A program made the position numbers and the translations under genes. The notes under the pieces are model-generated. The model ran no database searches, had not been told where the DNA came from, and saw nothing but the letters and a program-made list of their open reading frames with translations. A stretch of 53,722 nucleotides of DNA from JBMOGA01 sp049318625 (GTDB lineage: Bacteria > Pseudomonadota > Alphaproteobacteria > Rhizobiales > Hyphomicrobiaceae): contig JBMOGA010000021.1 in assembly GCA_049318625.1 (NCBI GenBank), positions 1 through 53,722 on the forward strand. Reading direction: 5' to 3'. Shown one piece after another: positions 35,052-43,252 of the stretch. Position 1 is the stretch's first letter; each line of letters starts with the position of its first letter.

Positions 35052-35815
35052 CCGTCCGTCTCGAACGCCGCGGCGCCTACGACGTGCTGACGCTGCACCG
35101 GCCGGAGGCGCTGAACGCGCTGTCGTTCGCGATCATCGCCGACATCGGCCGCGCGCTCGACCGGGTGGCGGCGGGCGACGCCCGCGCGCTGATCGTCACC
35201 GGGGCCGGGGCCAAGGCGTTCTGCGCCGGCGCCGACATCAAGGAACTGGGCGATCGCCCGCTCGCCGCCCAGAAGCGCGACGTCGAGATCGGGCAGGCGA
35301 CCTTCGCCAAGCTCGACACGCTGCCGATGCCGTCGGTCGCCGTGATCAACGGGTTCGCGTTCGGCGGCGGGCTCGAACTGGCGCTCGCCTGCACGTTCCG
35401 GCTCGCCACCGCCAACGCCAAGGTGGGGCTGCCCGAGATCAAGCTCGGCCTCATCCCAGGTTACGGCGGCACGCAGCGGTTGCCGCGGGTGGTGGGCGAG
35501 GCGCGCGCGCTCGACATGATCCTGACCGGGCGCACGGTCGACGCCACAGAGGCCGAACGCATCGGCCTCGTCTCGCGGATCGTCGAGGGTGATGCGGTCG
35601 AGGCCGGAATGGCGTTCGCCGACAGCTTTTCCCGCTACAGCCTGCCGGTGCTCGGGTTCGCCCGCTCGGCGGTGATGCGGGCGCTCGACGTGCCGCTGCA
35701 CGAGGGGCTGAAGATCGAGGCCGACCTGTCGACGCTGGCGTTCCAGACCCGGGACTCGGTCGAGGGCATGGCGGCGTTCGTTGCCAAGCGCAAGCCGGAG
35801 TTCAAGGATGGCTGA
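35048..35815 (+). CDS. enoyl-CoA hydratase
   Basis: 255-aa crotonase. Both catalytic glutamates are visible: GGGLELALAC (E near 113) and GLPEIKLGLIPGYGGTQRLPR (E near 133), and the oxyanion-hole CAGADIKEL sits near 60. Hydrates a 2,3-enoyl-CoA to a 3-hydroxyacyl-CoA; in the cyclohexanecarboxylate scheme this is the BadK step. ATGA overlap with the ligase gene and an 8-nt overlap with the SDR gene imply translational coupling. Confidence 0.92.
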   Translation: MTVRLERRGAYDVLTLHRPEALNALSFAIIADIGRALDRVAAGDARALIVTGAGAKAFCAGADIKELGDRPLAAQKRDVEIGQATFAKLDTLPMPSVAVINGFAFGGGLELALACTFRLATANAKVGLPEIKLGLIPGYGGTQRLPRVVGEARALDMILTGRTVDATEAERIGLVSRIVEGDAVEAGMAFADSFSRYSLPVLGFARSAVMRALDVPLHEGLKIEADLSTLAFQTRDSVEGMAAFVAKRKPEFKDG

Positions 35816-36524
35816 GGCCGGCGGCGGGCAGATCATCGTCACGGGGGCGAGCCGTGGCATCGGCGCGGCGATCGCGCGCGAACTCGACCGGCGCGGTCAT
35901 GCGGTGGTCGGGCTGTCGCGCGGCGGGGACTCGGCAGCCGGGATCGGGCTCGCCTGCGACGTGACCGACGAGGCGAGCATCGCGCGTGTCGTTCTGGAGA
36001 TCGCGGCGCGAGGTCCGATCGCGGCGCTCGTCAACAATGCCGGCGCCTACGAGGAGCACGCGAGCGCGACGCTGTCGGCGGCGGGGCTCGAGCGCACGCT
36101 GCGGCTCAACACGGTGGCGCCGTTCGTGGCCGCCCGCGAGGTCTATCCGCACATGAAGGCGGCGGGCGGTGGGCTGATCGTCAACATCGGCTCGTTCTAC
36201 GAGAAACTCGGCGTGGCCCGCTCGCTCGCCTATTGCGCGTCCAAGGCGGCGATCGGGGCGATGACGCGGTGCCTCGCGACCGAGTGGGCCGGCGACAAGA
36301 TCCGCGTGCTGTGCGTCGCGCCGGGGTTCGTCGAGACCGATCTCAACCGTGAATTCCTGTCGTCGGACAAGATGCGGACGTGGCTGTCGCGCCGCGTACC
36401 GGTCGGGCGGGCGGCGACGCCTGACGAGATCGCCCGGCTGGTCGCGATGTTGTGCGGCGAGGACATCGGCTACCTGACCGGCGAGACGATCTTCGTCGAC
36501 GGCGGCCACGGCATGCAGCAGTGA
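35808..36524 (+). CDS. short-chain dehydrogenase/reductase
   Basis: 238-aa classical SDR. TGASRGIGAA (11-20), NNAGAY (about 83-88), the catalytic Ser in IGSFYEKLG, and YCASK (about 145-149) with catalytic Tyr and Lys are intact; the C-terminus ends with GETIFVDGGHG. It could oxidise a 2- or 3-hydroxyacyl-CoA, matching the BadH-type step, but SDR substrate cannot be predicted. The start overlaps the hydratase stop by 8 nt. Confidence 0.9.
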   Translation: MAEAGGGQIIVTGASRGIGAAIARELDRRGHAVVGLSRGGDSAAGIGLACDVTDEASIARVVLEIAARGPIAALVNNAGAYEEHASATLSAAGLERTLRLNTVAPFVAAREVYPHMKAAGGGLIVNIGSFYEKLGVARSLAYCASKAAIGAMTRCLATEWAGDKIRVLCVAPGFVETDLNREFLSSDKMRTWLSRRVPVGRAATPDEIARLVAMLCGEDIGYLTGETIFVDGGHGMQQ

Positions 36525-36529
36525 GCACC

Positions 36530-37696
36530 ATGAAGATATTCGACCAGCTCGAACGGCACCGCACCTGGGGCGAGGACGAGGCGCTGGTGCTCGATCAGGT
36601 GCGCCGGCTGTGCGCCGACGTGATCGCGCCAAAAGCCGAGCATCACGACCGCACGGGCGAGTTCCCGTGGGAGAACATGGCCGCCATCAACGCGCTCGGG
36701 CTCAACGCGCTGTTCGTGCCGGAGGCCTACGGCGGCGCGCCGATGAGCTATCGGCTGTACCTCGCCTGCGTGAAGATGATCTCGGAAGCCTGCGCGTCGA
36801 CCGGCATCATCTACGCCACCACGTTCCACGGCATGAAGCCGCTCATCGATTTCGGCACGGAGGAGCAGAAGCGGCGGCTGCTGCCGTGCATCGCCGAGGG
36901 CGGGCTCGGCGCGCTCGCCATCACCGAGCCGACGGCCGGGTCCGACGCCACCCAGATGCGCACCCGCTTCACGCCCGACGGCGACTCCATCGTCATCGAC
37001 GGCGGCAAGATCTTCATCAGCTCGGGCGATGTCGCTGACCGCATCCTGCTGTTCGGGAAGTGGAGCGAGATCGCCGACGACAAGGCCGCCATCTCGGTGC
37101 TGGTGTTCGAGAAGGGCACGCCCGGCTTCGAGGTGGTGCGCTGCGAGGACAAGATGGGGCACCGCGCCTCGTCGACGGCGGCGATCAATTTCAACGGCTG
37201 CCGGGTGCCGCGCGCCAACCTGATCGGCCAGCCGGGCGAGGGGCTGAAGATCCTGCTCGCCTCGCTCAACAAGTCGCGGCCGTCGGTGGCGGCACACGCG
37301 CTCGGCATCGCGACCGCCGCGTTCAAGGACATGATCGGCTACATCAACGAGCGCAAGCAGTCGGGGCGGCGCATCCTGGAGTTCCAGGGCAACCAGTTCG
37401 CGATCGCCGACATGGCGACCGACCTCGCCATGCTGGAGGCGTGGCTCGACTACGTGGCGGCGCTGATCGAGAGTGGGTCGACCGACTTCGGTCTCGAAGC
37501 GTCGATCGCCAAGATGCGGGCGTCCGACCTCGCCATGCGGATCGCCACCGAGGCGGTGCAGATGCACGGCGGTTATGGCTACTGCAAGGACTATCGGGTC
37601 GAGCGGCTGATGCGCGACGCCAAGATCACGCAGATCTGGGAGGGCACCAACCAGGTGCACCGCCAGCTCATCGGGCGCAGCTTTCTGACGAGATGA
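36530..37696 (+). CDS. acyl-CoA dehydrogenase
   Basis: 388-aa FAD-dependent acyl-CoA dehydrogenase, forming an enoyl-CoA with electrons passed to ETF. Features in order: helical N-domain, FAD/substrate segment AITEPTAGSDAT (about 140-151), SGDVADRILLFGKW, the C-terminal GGYGYCKDYRVERLMRDAK, and WEGTNQVHRQL, holding the Glu that acts as catalytic base in short-chain-type enzymes. A GTG start at 36521 overlapping the SDR stop (GTGA) is an alternative. In an alicyclic pathway this would be the AliB step. Confidence 0.92.
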   Translation: MKIFDQLERHRTWGEDEALVLDQVRRLCADVIAPKAEHHDRTGEFPWENMAAINALGLNALFVPEAYGGAPMSYRLYLACVKMISEACASTGIIYATTFHGMKPLIDFGTEEQKRRLLPCIAEGGLGALAITEPTAGSDATQMRTRFTPDGDSIVIDGGKIFISSGDVADRILLFGKWSEIADDKAAISVLVFEKGTPGFEVVRCEDKMGHRASSTAAINFNGCRVPRANLIGQPGEGLKILLASLNKSRPSVAAHALGIATAAFKDMIGYINERKQSGRRILEFQGNQFAIADMATDLAMLEAWLDYVAALIESGSTDFGLEASIAKMRASDLAMRIATEAVQMHGGYGYCKDYRVERLMRDAKITQIWEGTNQVHRQLIGRSFLTR

Positions 37697-37712
37697 CGGC
37701 GGGGGACGGACG

Positions 37713-38591
37713 ATGAGCGGTATCAGGACGGTCGGGGTGTGCGGCGCCGGCGGCACGATGGGCGCCGGCATCGCCATCGTGGCGGCGCGGGCCGGCTTCC
37801 GGACCATCTGCTTCGACCAGCAGGCCGAGTCGCTGGAACGCGCCAAGCGGCAGTCGGCCGGCTTTTTCGCCAAGTCGGTCGAGCGCGGCAAGATGAAGGC
37901 CGAGGAGCGCGACGCGGTGCTGGCGCGGCTCGAGACGACGACCGAGATCGGCGGGCTCGGCGCCTGCGATCTGGTCATCGAGGCGGTGTTCGAGGATCTC
38001 GGCGTCAAGCAGCGGCTGCTCGGCGCGCTGAACGCGGTGTGCCCGCCCGAGACCATCTTCGCGTCCAACACGTCGACGCTGTCGATCACCGAGATCGCCG
38101 CCGGGTCGGGGCGGGACGACCGGGTGGTCGGGATGCACTTCTGTCTGCCGGCGCAACTCATGCGGCTGATCGAGATGTCGCCCGGCATCAAGACGTCGGA
38201 GGAGACGCTGCGGGCGGCGTGGGCGTGGACCGAGGCGTGCGGCCAGACGCCGGTGAAGACGCAGGACAAGCCGGGGTTCATCCTCAATGCGCTGCTGGTG
38301 CCGTTCAACAACGACGCGATCCGCGCCGTCGAGGCCGGGGTCGGCACGGCGGCCGACATCGACACGGCGATCAAGGTCGGGCTCGGCTACAAGATGGGGC
38401 CGCTCGAGCTGATCGATCTGGTCGGCCTCGATACCCAGGTGCGGCTCTGCGAAGCGTTCTATCCGGTCACGCTCGATCCGCGCGCGGCGGCGCCGCCGCT
38501 GTTGCGCCGGATGGTGGCGGCGGGGCTGCTCGGCCGCAAGTCGGGGCGGGGCTTCTATACCTACGACGGCGACCGGATGTTCGGAGGCTGA
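37713..38591 (+). CDS. 3-hydroxyacyl-CoA dehydrogenase
   Basis: 292-aa NAD-dependent enzyme oxidising 3-hydroxyacyl-CoA to 3-ketoacyl-CoA. The N-terminal GVCGAGGTMGAGIAIVAARAGF is the Rossmann motif; MHFCLPAQLMRLIEMSPG contains the catalytic His region (usual HFFNP is HFCLP here), KPGFILNALLVPFNNDAI begins the C-terminal domain, and ...GRKSGRGFYTYD ends it. ATG 37713 follows GGGGGACGGACG. It lies 16 bp after the acyl-CoA dehydrogenase gene. Confidence 0.93.
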   Translation: MSGIRTVGVCGAGGTMGAGIAIVAARAGFRTICFDQQAESLERAKRQSAGFFAKSVERGKMKAEERDAVLARLETTTEIGGLGACDLVIEAVFEDLGVKQRLLGALNAVCPPETIFASNTSTLSITEIAAGSGRDDRVVGMHFCLPAQLMRLIEMSPGIKTSEETLRAAWAWTEACGQTPVKTQDKPGFILNALLVPFNNDAIRAVEAGVGTAADIDTAIKVGLGYKMGPLELIDLVGLDTQVRLCEAFYPVTLDPRAAAPPLLRRMVAAGLLGRKSGRGFYTYDGDRMFGG

Positions 38592-38597
38592 GGGCAC

Positions 38598-39224
38598 ATG
38601 CGCTACGAAATCAGGCAGCAGGGCGAGAGCCGATCGTTTCCGCCCGGTGATGCGTTCCTCTCCGGCAGCACGGCCGGCGGGGAGGTCGTCGTTCATCTGG
38701 GTACGGATCTGGTGGCGGCCCCGGCCCGGGCCGCGGTGCTGGTCGAGCTCGGCACCGAGTCGCTCGGCACCCACACGGGCGAGGCGGTGGGCGAGGAGGG
38801 CAGCAACGTCGTCGGCTTCGCGCGCTATCGCAACGGCGCCGACGCGCCGTCGAAGCTGGTCGAGCTGGTGCGCCAGCCGCGGACCGCGGACAGCGCGCTG
38901 GCGGCGGCGCGGCAGGTGTTCGAGGCGGCCGGCCTGACGGTTGTGGTGAGTGCCGATCAGCCGGGCCGCATCATCGACCGGCTGGTCCGTCCAAAATACA
39001 ACGCGGCGCTGCGCTTCCTCGACGAGGGGCTGGCGACGCAGGCGGACATGGATCTCACCTGCCGGCTCGGGCTCGGCTATGCGGACGGGCCGGTGGAGCG
39101 CGTGGTGCGCGGCGGCCTCGCCCACCATCACGACGTGACGAAAGCACTGTTCGACACGTTCGGGACAGCCGGCTACGCGCCGGCACGCCGCGCGGTCGTC
39201 GCCAAGACCCGGGAGGGACGCTGA
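38598..39224 (+). CDS. stand-alone 3-hydroxyacyl-CoA dehydrogenase C-terminal-domain protein
   Basis: 208-aa protein. The first 110 residues are not recognised and contain no Rossmann motif; from about 125 (GRIIDRLVRPKYNAALRFLDEGLATQADMD, then LGLGYADGPVERV) it matches the substrate/dimerisation domain of the dehydrogenases, like a second C-terminal module. It therefore cannot bind NAD by itself. It may be a subunit partner or specificity module for the preceding dehydrogenase, 6 bp upstream. Its stop overlaps the next start (TGATG). Confidence 0.8.
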   Translation: MRYEIRQQGESRSFPPGDAFLSGSTAGGEVVVHLGTDLVAAPARAAVLVELGTESLGTHTGEAVGEEGSNVVGFARYRNGADAPSKLVELVRQPRTADSALAAARQVFEAAGLTVVVSADQPGRIIDRLVRPKYNAALRFLDEGLATQADMDLTCRLGLGYADGPVERVVRGGLAHHHDVTKALFDTFGTAGYAPARRAVVAKTREGR

Positions 39225-40345
39225 TGCCGGGTCCGCTGGACGGTCTGCTGGTCCTCGATTTCTCGACGCTGCTGCCGGGGCCGATGGCGACGCTGATGCT
39301 GGCCGAGGCCGGTGCCGAGGTGCTCAAGATCGAGCGGCCCGGCATGGGCGACGAGATGCGCACGTATCACCCGCGCTGGGGCGCCGACAGCGTCAACTTC
39401 GCGCTGCTCAACCGGGGCAAGAAAAGCATCGCGCTCGATCTCAAGGACGCGGCCGACCGGGCGCGGCTGGCGCCGCTGGTCGCGAAGGCCGACATCATCG
39501 TCGAGCAGTTCCGCCCGGGCGTGATGGATCGGCTCGGGCTCGGCTACGAGACGGTCTCGGCCGTGAACCCCGGCATCATCTACTGCTCGATCACCGGCTA
39601 TGGCCAGACCGGGCCGAAGCGCGACGCGGCGGGCCACGACGTCAACTACATGGGCGACGCCGGGCTGTTGGCGCTCAGTCTCGGCTCGGCCGAGCAGCCG
39701 GTGCTGCCGCCGGCGCTGATCGCCGACATCGCGGGCGGCACCTATCCGGCGATGCTGAACATCCTTCTGGCGCTGCGCGAACGCGACCGCACTGGCAAGG
39801 GCGCGCGTCTCGACATCGCGATGGCGGAGGGCGTGCTGCCGTTCACCTACTGGGCGCTCGGCGAGGGCGAGCGGACCGGCGCATGGCCCGGCAACGCGAC
39901 GGGCCTCGTCACCGGCGGGTCGCCGCGCTACCAGCTTTATGCGTGTGCGGATGGGCGGTTCGTGGCCGCCGGTCCGATCGAGCAGAAATTCTGGCTGGCC
40001 TTCACCGCGGCGATCGGGCTCGACGCCGCACTCGTCGACGACGGCCGGGACCCCGCCGCCACCAAGGCGGGGTGCGCGGCCATCATCCGCGCCCGCCCGT
40101 CCGACCATTGGCGGCCGATCCTGGCTGAGGCCGACTGCTGCTGCACCATCGTGGCGACGCTCGAGGAGGCGCTGGCCGATCCGCACTTCAAGGCGCGCGG
40201 CCAGTTCGACGCGCGGGTCGCGAACGCCGAGGGGTCGACGCAGACGGCGGTGCCGATGCCGATCGCCCGCCAGTTCCGGCCGACTGCCGACAAGGCCGTG
40301 CGGGCGCCGCTGCTCGGCGAGCACAATGGCGAGTTGCCGACATGA
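39224..40345 (+). CDS. alpha-methylacyl-CoA racemase (CaiB fold)
   Basis: 373-aa class III CoA-transferase-fold protein carrying the racemase residues: H138 in AGHDVNYMGD, D168 in IADIAGG and E253 in PIEQKFW. From memory, Mycobacterium tuberculosis MCR has H126, D156 and E241, so all three sit at a constant offset of 12. The enzyme should invert the configuration at the alpha carbon of a 2-substituted acyl-CoA. That suggests the operon handles a branched or ring carboxylate whose stereocentre must be set for the dehydrogenase. ATGA overlap with the next gene. Confidence 0.9.
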   Translation: MPGPLDGLLVLDFSTLLPGPMATLMLAEAGAEVLKIERPGMGDEMRTYHPRWGADSVNFALLNRGKKSIALDLKDAADRARLAPLVAKADIIVEQFRPGVMDRLGLGYETVSAVNPGIIYCSITGYGQTGPKRDAAGHDVNYMGDAGLLALSLGSAEQPVLPPALIADIAGGTYPAMLNILLALRERDRTGKGARLDIAMAEGVLPFTYWALGEGERTGAWPGNATGLVTGGSPRYQLYACADGRFVAAGPIEQKFWLAFTAAIGLDAALVDDGRDPAATKAGCAAIIRARPSDHWRPILAEADCCCTIVATLEEALADPHFKARGQFDARVANAEGSTQTAVPMPIARQFRPTADKAVRAPLLGEHNGELPT

Positions 40346-41346
40346 AGGCGGTGATCGTCGCGGCGTTCGGACCGGTGGCAAGTGCCCAGGTGCGCAACGT
40401 GCCCGATCCCGTGGCGGGGCCGGGCGAGGTGGTCGTCGCGATGCGCGCCGCCGACGTCAACTATCCCGACATCCTGGTGATGGAGGGGCGCTATCAGGTG
40501 AAGCCGCCGCTGCCGTTCTCGCCGGGCAAGGCCGGGGCCGGGGTGATCGCGGCGCTGGGCGCGGGCGTGACCGGGTTCGCGATCGGCGACCGGGTGGCGG
40601 TTCAGGTCGAGTACGGTGCGTACGCGGAGAAGGTCGTCGCGCCGGCCGGGGGATGCCTGAAACTGCCGGACGACATCGGCTTTGCGGAGGCCGCGGCACT
40701 CGGGCTCGTCTATCAGACATCGTATTATGCGCTGGTGGACCGGGGCGCGTTCCGGGCTGGCGATAGCGTGCTGGTGCTCGGCGCTTCGGGCGGCGTCGGC
40801 GTGGCCGCGGTCGGGCTGGCCAAGGCGCTCGGGGCCGGGACCGTGCTGGCGCTCACCTCGGCGGGAGACGGCGCGGACGTGGCACGCGCGGCCGGCGCCG
40901 ACGTGGTGATCGACCGCGGCATGGACAACCTGAGGGACGGGCTCAAGGCCGCGGTGCTGGCGGCGACCGGAGGGCAGGGCGCCGATGTCGTGATCGACCC
41001 GGTCGGCGGGGCTGCGACCGAGGCGGCGCTGCGGGCGCTCGCCTGGCGTGGCCGGCTGGTGGTCGTCGGCTTCGCGGCCGGCGACATTCCGACGTTCCGC
41101 GCCAACTATCTGCTGGTCAAGAACATCACCGTCTCGGGTCTGCAGTGGTCGGACTACCGCGACCGCGACCCGGAGGGCGTGGCCCAGGTGCAGGCCGAGA
41201 TCTTCGCGCTGCGGCACGAGGGGCGGCTGCCGCCCGTGCCGATCAGCCGGGTGCTGCCGCTGGACCAGTTCGCCGACGCGCTGGAGCAGGTGCGGGCCGG
41301 CAAGGCGCGGGGCAAGGTGATCCTGAGTGTCGGCGAAGGAGGGTGA
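40342..41346 (+). CDS. NADPH:quinone oxidoreductase-type zinc-free MDR
   Basis: 334-aa medium-chain dehydrogenase/reductase of the quinone oxidoreductase type. The N-terminal GroES-like half has ADVNYPDILVMEGRY and SPGKAGAGVIAALG; the nucleotide-binding motif VLVLGASGGVGVAAVGLAKALGA is at about 148-170. No zinc-ligand cysteines are visible. Members reduce quinones, enoyl-CoAs or enones with NADPH. Being within the CoA operon, an enoyl-thioester reductase role is conceivable. ATGA overlap with the racemase gene. Confidence 0.9.
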   Translation: MKAVIVAAFGPVASAQVRNVPDPVAGPGEVVVAMRAADVNYPDILVMEGRYQVKPPLPFSPGKAGAGVIAALGAGVTGFAIGDRVAVQVEYGAYAEKVVAPAGGCLKLPDDIGFAEAAALGLVYQTSYYALVDRGAFRAGDSVLVLGASGGVGVAAVGLAKALGAGTVLALTSAGDGADVARAAGADVVIDRGMDNLRDGLKAAVLAATGGQGADVVIDPVGGAATEAALRALAWRGRLVVVGFAAGDIPTFRANYLLVKNITVSGLQWSDYRDRDPEGVAQVQAEIFALRHEGRLPPVPISRVLPLDQFADALEQVRAGKARGKVILSVGEGG

Positions 41347-41350
41347 CGGC

Positions 41351-42001
41351 ATGGGCGCGGACGGTTGCGGGATACTCGCGGTCTGGAACAACTGCGCGAG
41401 CGGCCAGGAGGCCGTCTACGAGGCGTGGTACCGCGAGGAGCATCTGCCCGAACGGGTGGGCGTGCCGGGCTTCCGGTACGGCCGGCGGTACGAATCGACC
41501 GGCGCGGGGCCACGCTATTTCACGTACTACGAGACCGACTCGCCGGCCGTGCTGACGTCGCCGGCCTATGTGGCGCGGCTGCAGGCGCCGACGGCGCGGA
41601 CCACGGCGATCATGTCCGGCGTGTTCATCGACATGACGCGGACGGTGTGCCGGCGCACGGCCGCGCGCGGCAGCCTGCGCGGCGGGTTCGTGGTGGCGGT
41701 GCGGTTCGCCGATGCGGCCGATCCGGCGGCGCTCGCGCAAGCCGTGCAGGCGGCGGTGGAGGCTGGCGCGCTGCGGGCCGAGGCGTGGGTCGCCGACGAG
41801 CCGCCGGCGCGCACGATCAGCGCCGAGGAGGCGATCCGCGGCGCCGACAAGAAGATCACCGCTTGCCTGCTGGTCGAGGCAGGTTACGAGGCGGAGGCGG
41901 CGCGCATCGCGGCCGCTCTCGCCCGGCAGTTCGGCGGGCGCGCCGAGATCGGCAGCTATCGGTTCCTGTGCTCGCTGGCCCAAGCGGAGATGACGGCATG
42001 A
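41351..42001 (+). CDS. EthD/dimeric alpha-beta barrel-like protein of unknown function
   Basis: 216-aa protein with two halves. The first half (about 1-105) has the WYREEHLPERVGVPGFRYGRRYE pattern, which resembles the ferredoxin-like EthD/stress-response barrel family; the second half (about 115-210) appears to repeat a weaker version of the fold. There is no signal peptide. Related proteins assist oxidation of ethers or bind heme-like or aromatic ligands, but no function can be assigned here. GAAGGAGGG at 41335-41343 supports ATG 41351. The 3' end overlaps the next gene by 4 nt. Confidence 0.68.
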   Translation: MGADGCGILAVWNNCASGQEAVYEAWYREEHLPERVGVPGFRYGRRYESTGAGPRYFTYYETDSPAVLTSPAYVARLQAPTARTTAIMSGVFIDMTRTVCRRTAARGSLRGGFVVAVRFADAADPAALAQAVQAAVEAGALRAEAWVADEPPARTISAEEAIRGADKKITACLLVEAGYEAEAARIAAALARQFGGRAEIGSYRFLCSLAQAEMTA

Positions 42002-42447
42002 AACTGCTGCTGATCCAGGGCGCGAACATGGAGTGGCTCGGCAACCGCCCGCCGGAGCTGTATGGGCGCACGACGGCGGCGGAACTCGACCGCATGCTGC
42101 TGGACGAGGCGGCGCGGCGCAAGCTCACGCTCGATATCCGCTACACCAACCTCGAAGGCGAGGCGATCGGTTGGATCTACGAGGCGGCGCGGGCGGGGGT
42201 CGACGGCCTCCTCATCAATCCGGCCGGGTTCCTGTATGCGGGCTATGCGCTGCGCGACTGCCTGCGCGGGGTGCCGGCGCTGCCGGCCATCGAGATCCAC
42301 ATGACCAACATCGAGAAGCGCGGCATGCACTCGGTGACGGCGGAGGCCATGGTCGGGCTGGTAATGGGGTTCGGGATCGATTCCTACTTCGTGGCGCTCG
42401 ATGCGATGGTGCGCCACCTCGCCAAGGCGGCGGCCAAGCCTGTCTGA
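41998..42447 (+). CDS. type II 3-dehydroquinate dehydratase-like protein with altered active site
   Basis: 149-aa flavodoxin-like protein of the AroQ type II family, normally removing water from 3-dehydroquinate. Aligning from memory with Mycobacterium tuberculosis enzyme: R17 and Y22 (RPPELYG, catalytic Arg and Tyr) are present, N74 and H101 (EIHMTN) match, but the GLTHTS loop reads FLYAGY, so the substrate His81 is replaced by Tyr80, and the REEFRxHS loop is replaced by KRGMHSVT. Its catabolic operon location (last gene, ATGA overlap) argues it no longer makes shikimate. Substrate may be a hydrated cyclic or aromatic acid; unknown. Confidence 0.8.
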   Translation: MKLLLIQGANMEWLGNRPPELYGRTTAAELDRMLLDEAARRKLTLDIRYTNLEGEAIGWIYEAARAGVDGLLINPAGFLYAGYALRDCLRGVPALPAIEIHMTNIEKRGMHSVTAEAMVGLVMGFGIDSYFVALDAMVRHLAKAAAKPV

Positions 42448-42543
42448 GGTCAGTCCCGGGAAACCGTGACCGGCGAGCCCGATTGACAGGGAGCCGGGCG
42501 GGGCGTTCGCTGGCGCGGTGACTCCGGTCCGAGGAGGCGATTC

Positions 42544-43203
42544 GTGTCCGCACTGGCCAGAACCTTGCTGACCGGTATTTTTGCCCTGCTCCCGATCGCG
42601 CTGACGATCGGCGCGATCGTATGGGTCGGGCAACTGCTGCAGCAGTTCGCGGGGCACGACAGCCTGATCGGCCGCCTCATGATCTCGCTCGGGCTCGGCT
42701 TCGTCGGATCGAAGGCGGCGGCCTATCTCATCGGCCTGCTGATCGTGCTCGCCACCGTGTTCGCGCTCGGCCTGCTGGTCGAGACGCGGATCGGCCCATG
42801 GGCCGGCGGCATCGTCGAGCGGCTGATCCAGCGCATCCCGCTGTTCGGCCAACTGTACGGCATGGCCAAGCGGTTCACGTCGATCGTCGACCCGAAGGGC
42901 GGCCAGGAGCTGAAGGGCATGGCGCCGGTGTGGTGCCTGTTCGGCGGGGAGGGCGGGGCGGCGGCGCTGGCGCTGCTGCCCTCGCGCGAGACGGTGCAGA
43001 TCGGCGGGGAGCGTTATCTCGGCGTGCTGGTGCCGTCGGCGCCGGTGCCGTTCGGCGGCGCGCTGATCTATGTGCCGGAGCGCTGGGTGCGGCCGGCCGA
43101 GGGCGGCGTGGAAACCTTAATGAACGTCTATGTCTCGATGGGTGTCTCCCAGCCCAAGCCGCTGGCCCGCAGCGGCAGTCCTGCCGCCATGCCGCCCAAA
43201 TAG
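42544..43203 (+). CDS. DUF502 membrane protein
   Basis: 219-aa inner-membrane protein of the DUF502 family. Two long hydrophobic segments (about 8-30 and 57-78) precede a soluble C-terminal part with the family's RIPLFGQLYGMAKRFT and PVWCLFGGEGGAAALALLP stretches. Function is unknown. GTG 42544 has GAGGAGG upstream. It follows the CoA operon by 96 bp without a visible terminator, with a possible TTGACA at 42483 that lacks a good -10. Confidence 0.85.
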   Translation: MSALARTLLTGIFALLPIALTIGAIVWVGQLLQQFAGHDSLIGRLMISLGLGFVGSKAAAYLIGLLIVLATVFALGLLVETRIGPWAGGIVERLIQRIPLFGQLYGMAKRFTSIVDPKGGQELKGMAPVWCLFGGEGGAAALALLPSRETVQIGGERYLGVLVPSAPVPFGGALIYVPERWVRPAEGGVETLMNVYVSMGVSQPKPLARSGSPAAMPPK

Positions 43204-43252
43204 TCGATCAGACAGCGGCTCGGATGGCCATGAGCACAGGGGACCATACGGC

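Noticed and set aside
36470..38374. 634-aa minus-strand frame over the acyl-CoA dehydrogenase and hydroxyacyl dehydrogenase
   Set aside because: Antisense shadow; both plus-strand genes have full motif sets.
29450..42447. Possibility of a mobile element carrying the catabolic cluster
   Set aside because: No integrase, transposase, direct-repeat ends or tRNA target visible at either boundary, and codon use looks like the flanks.
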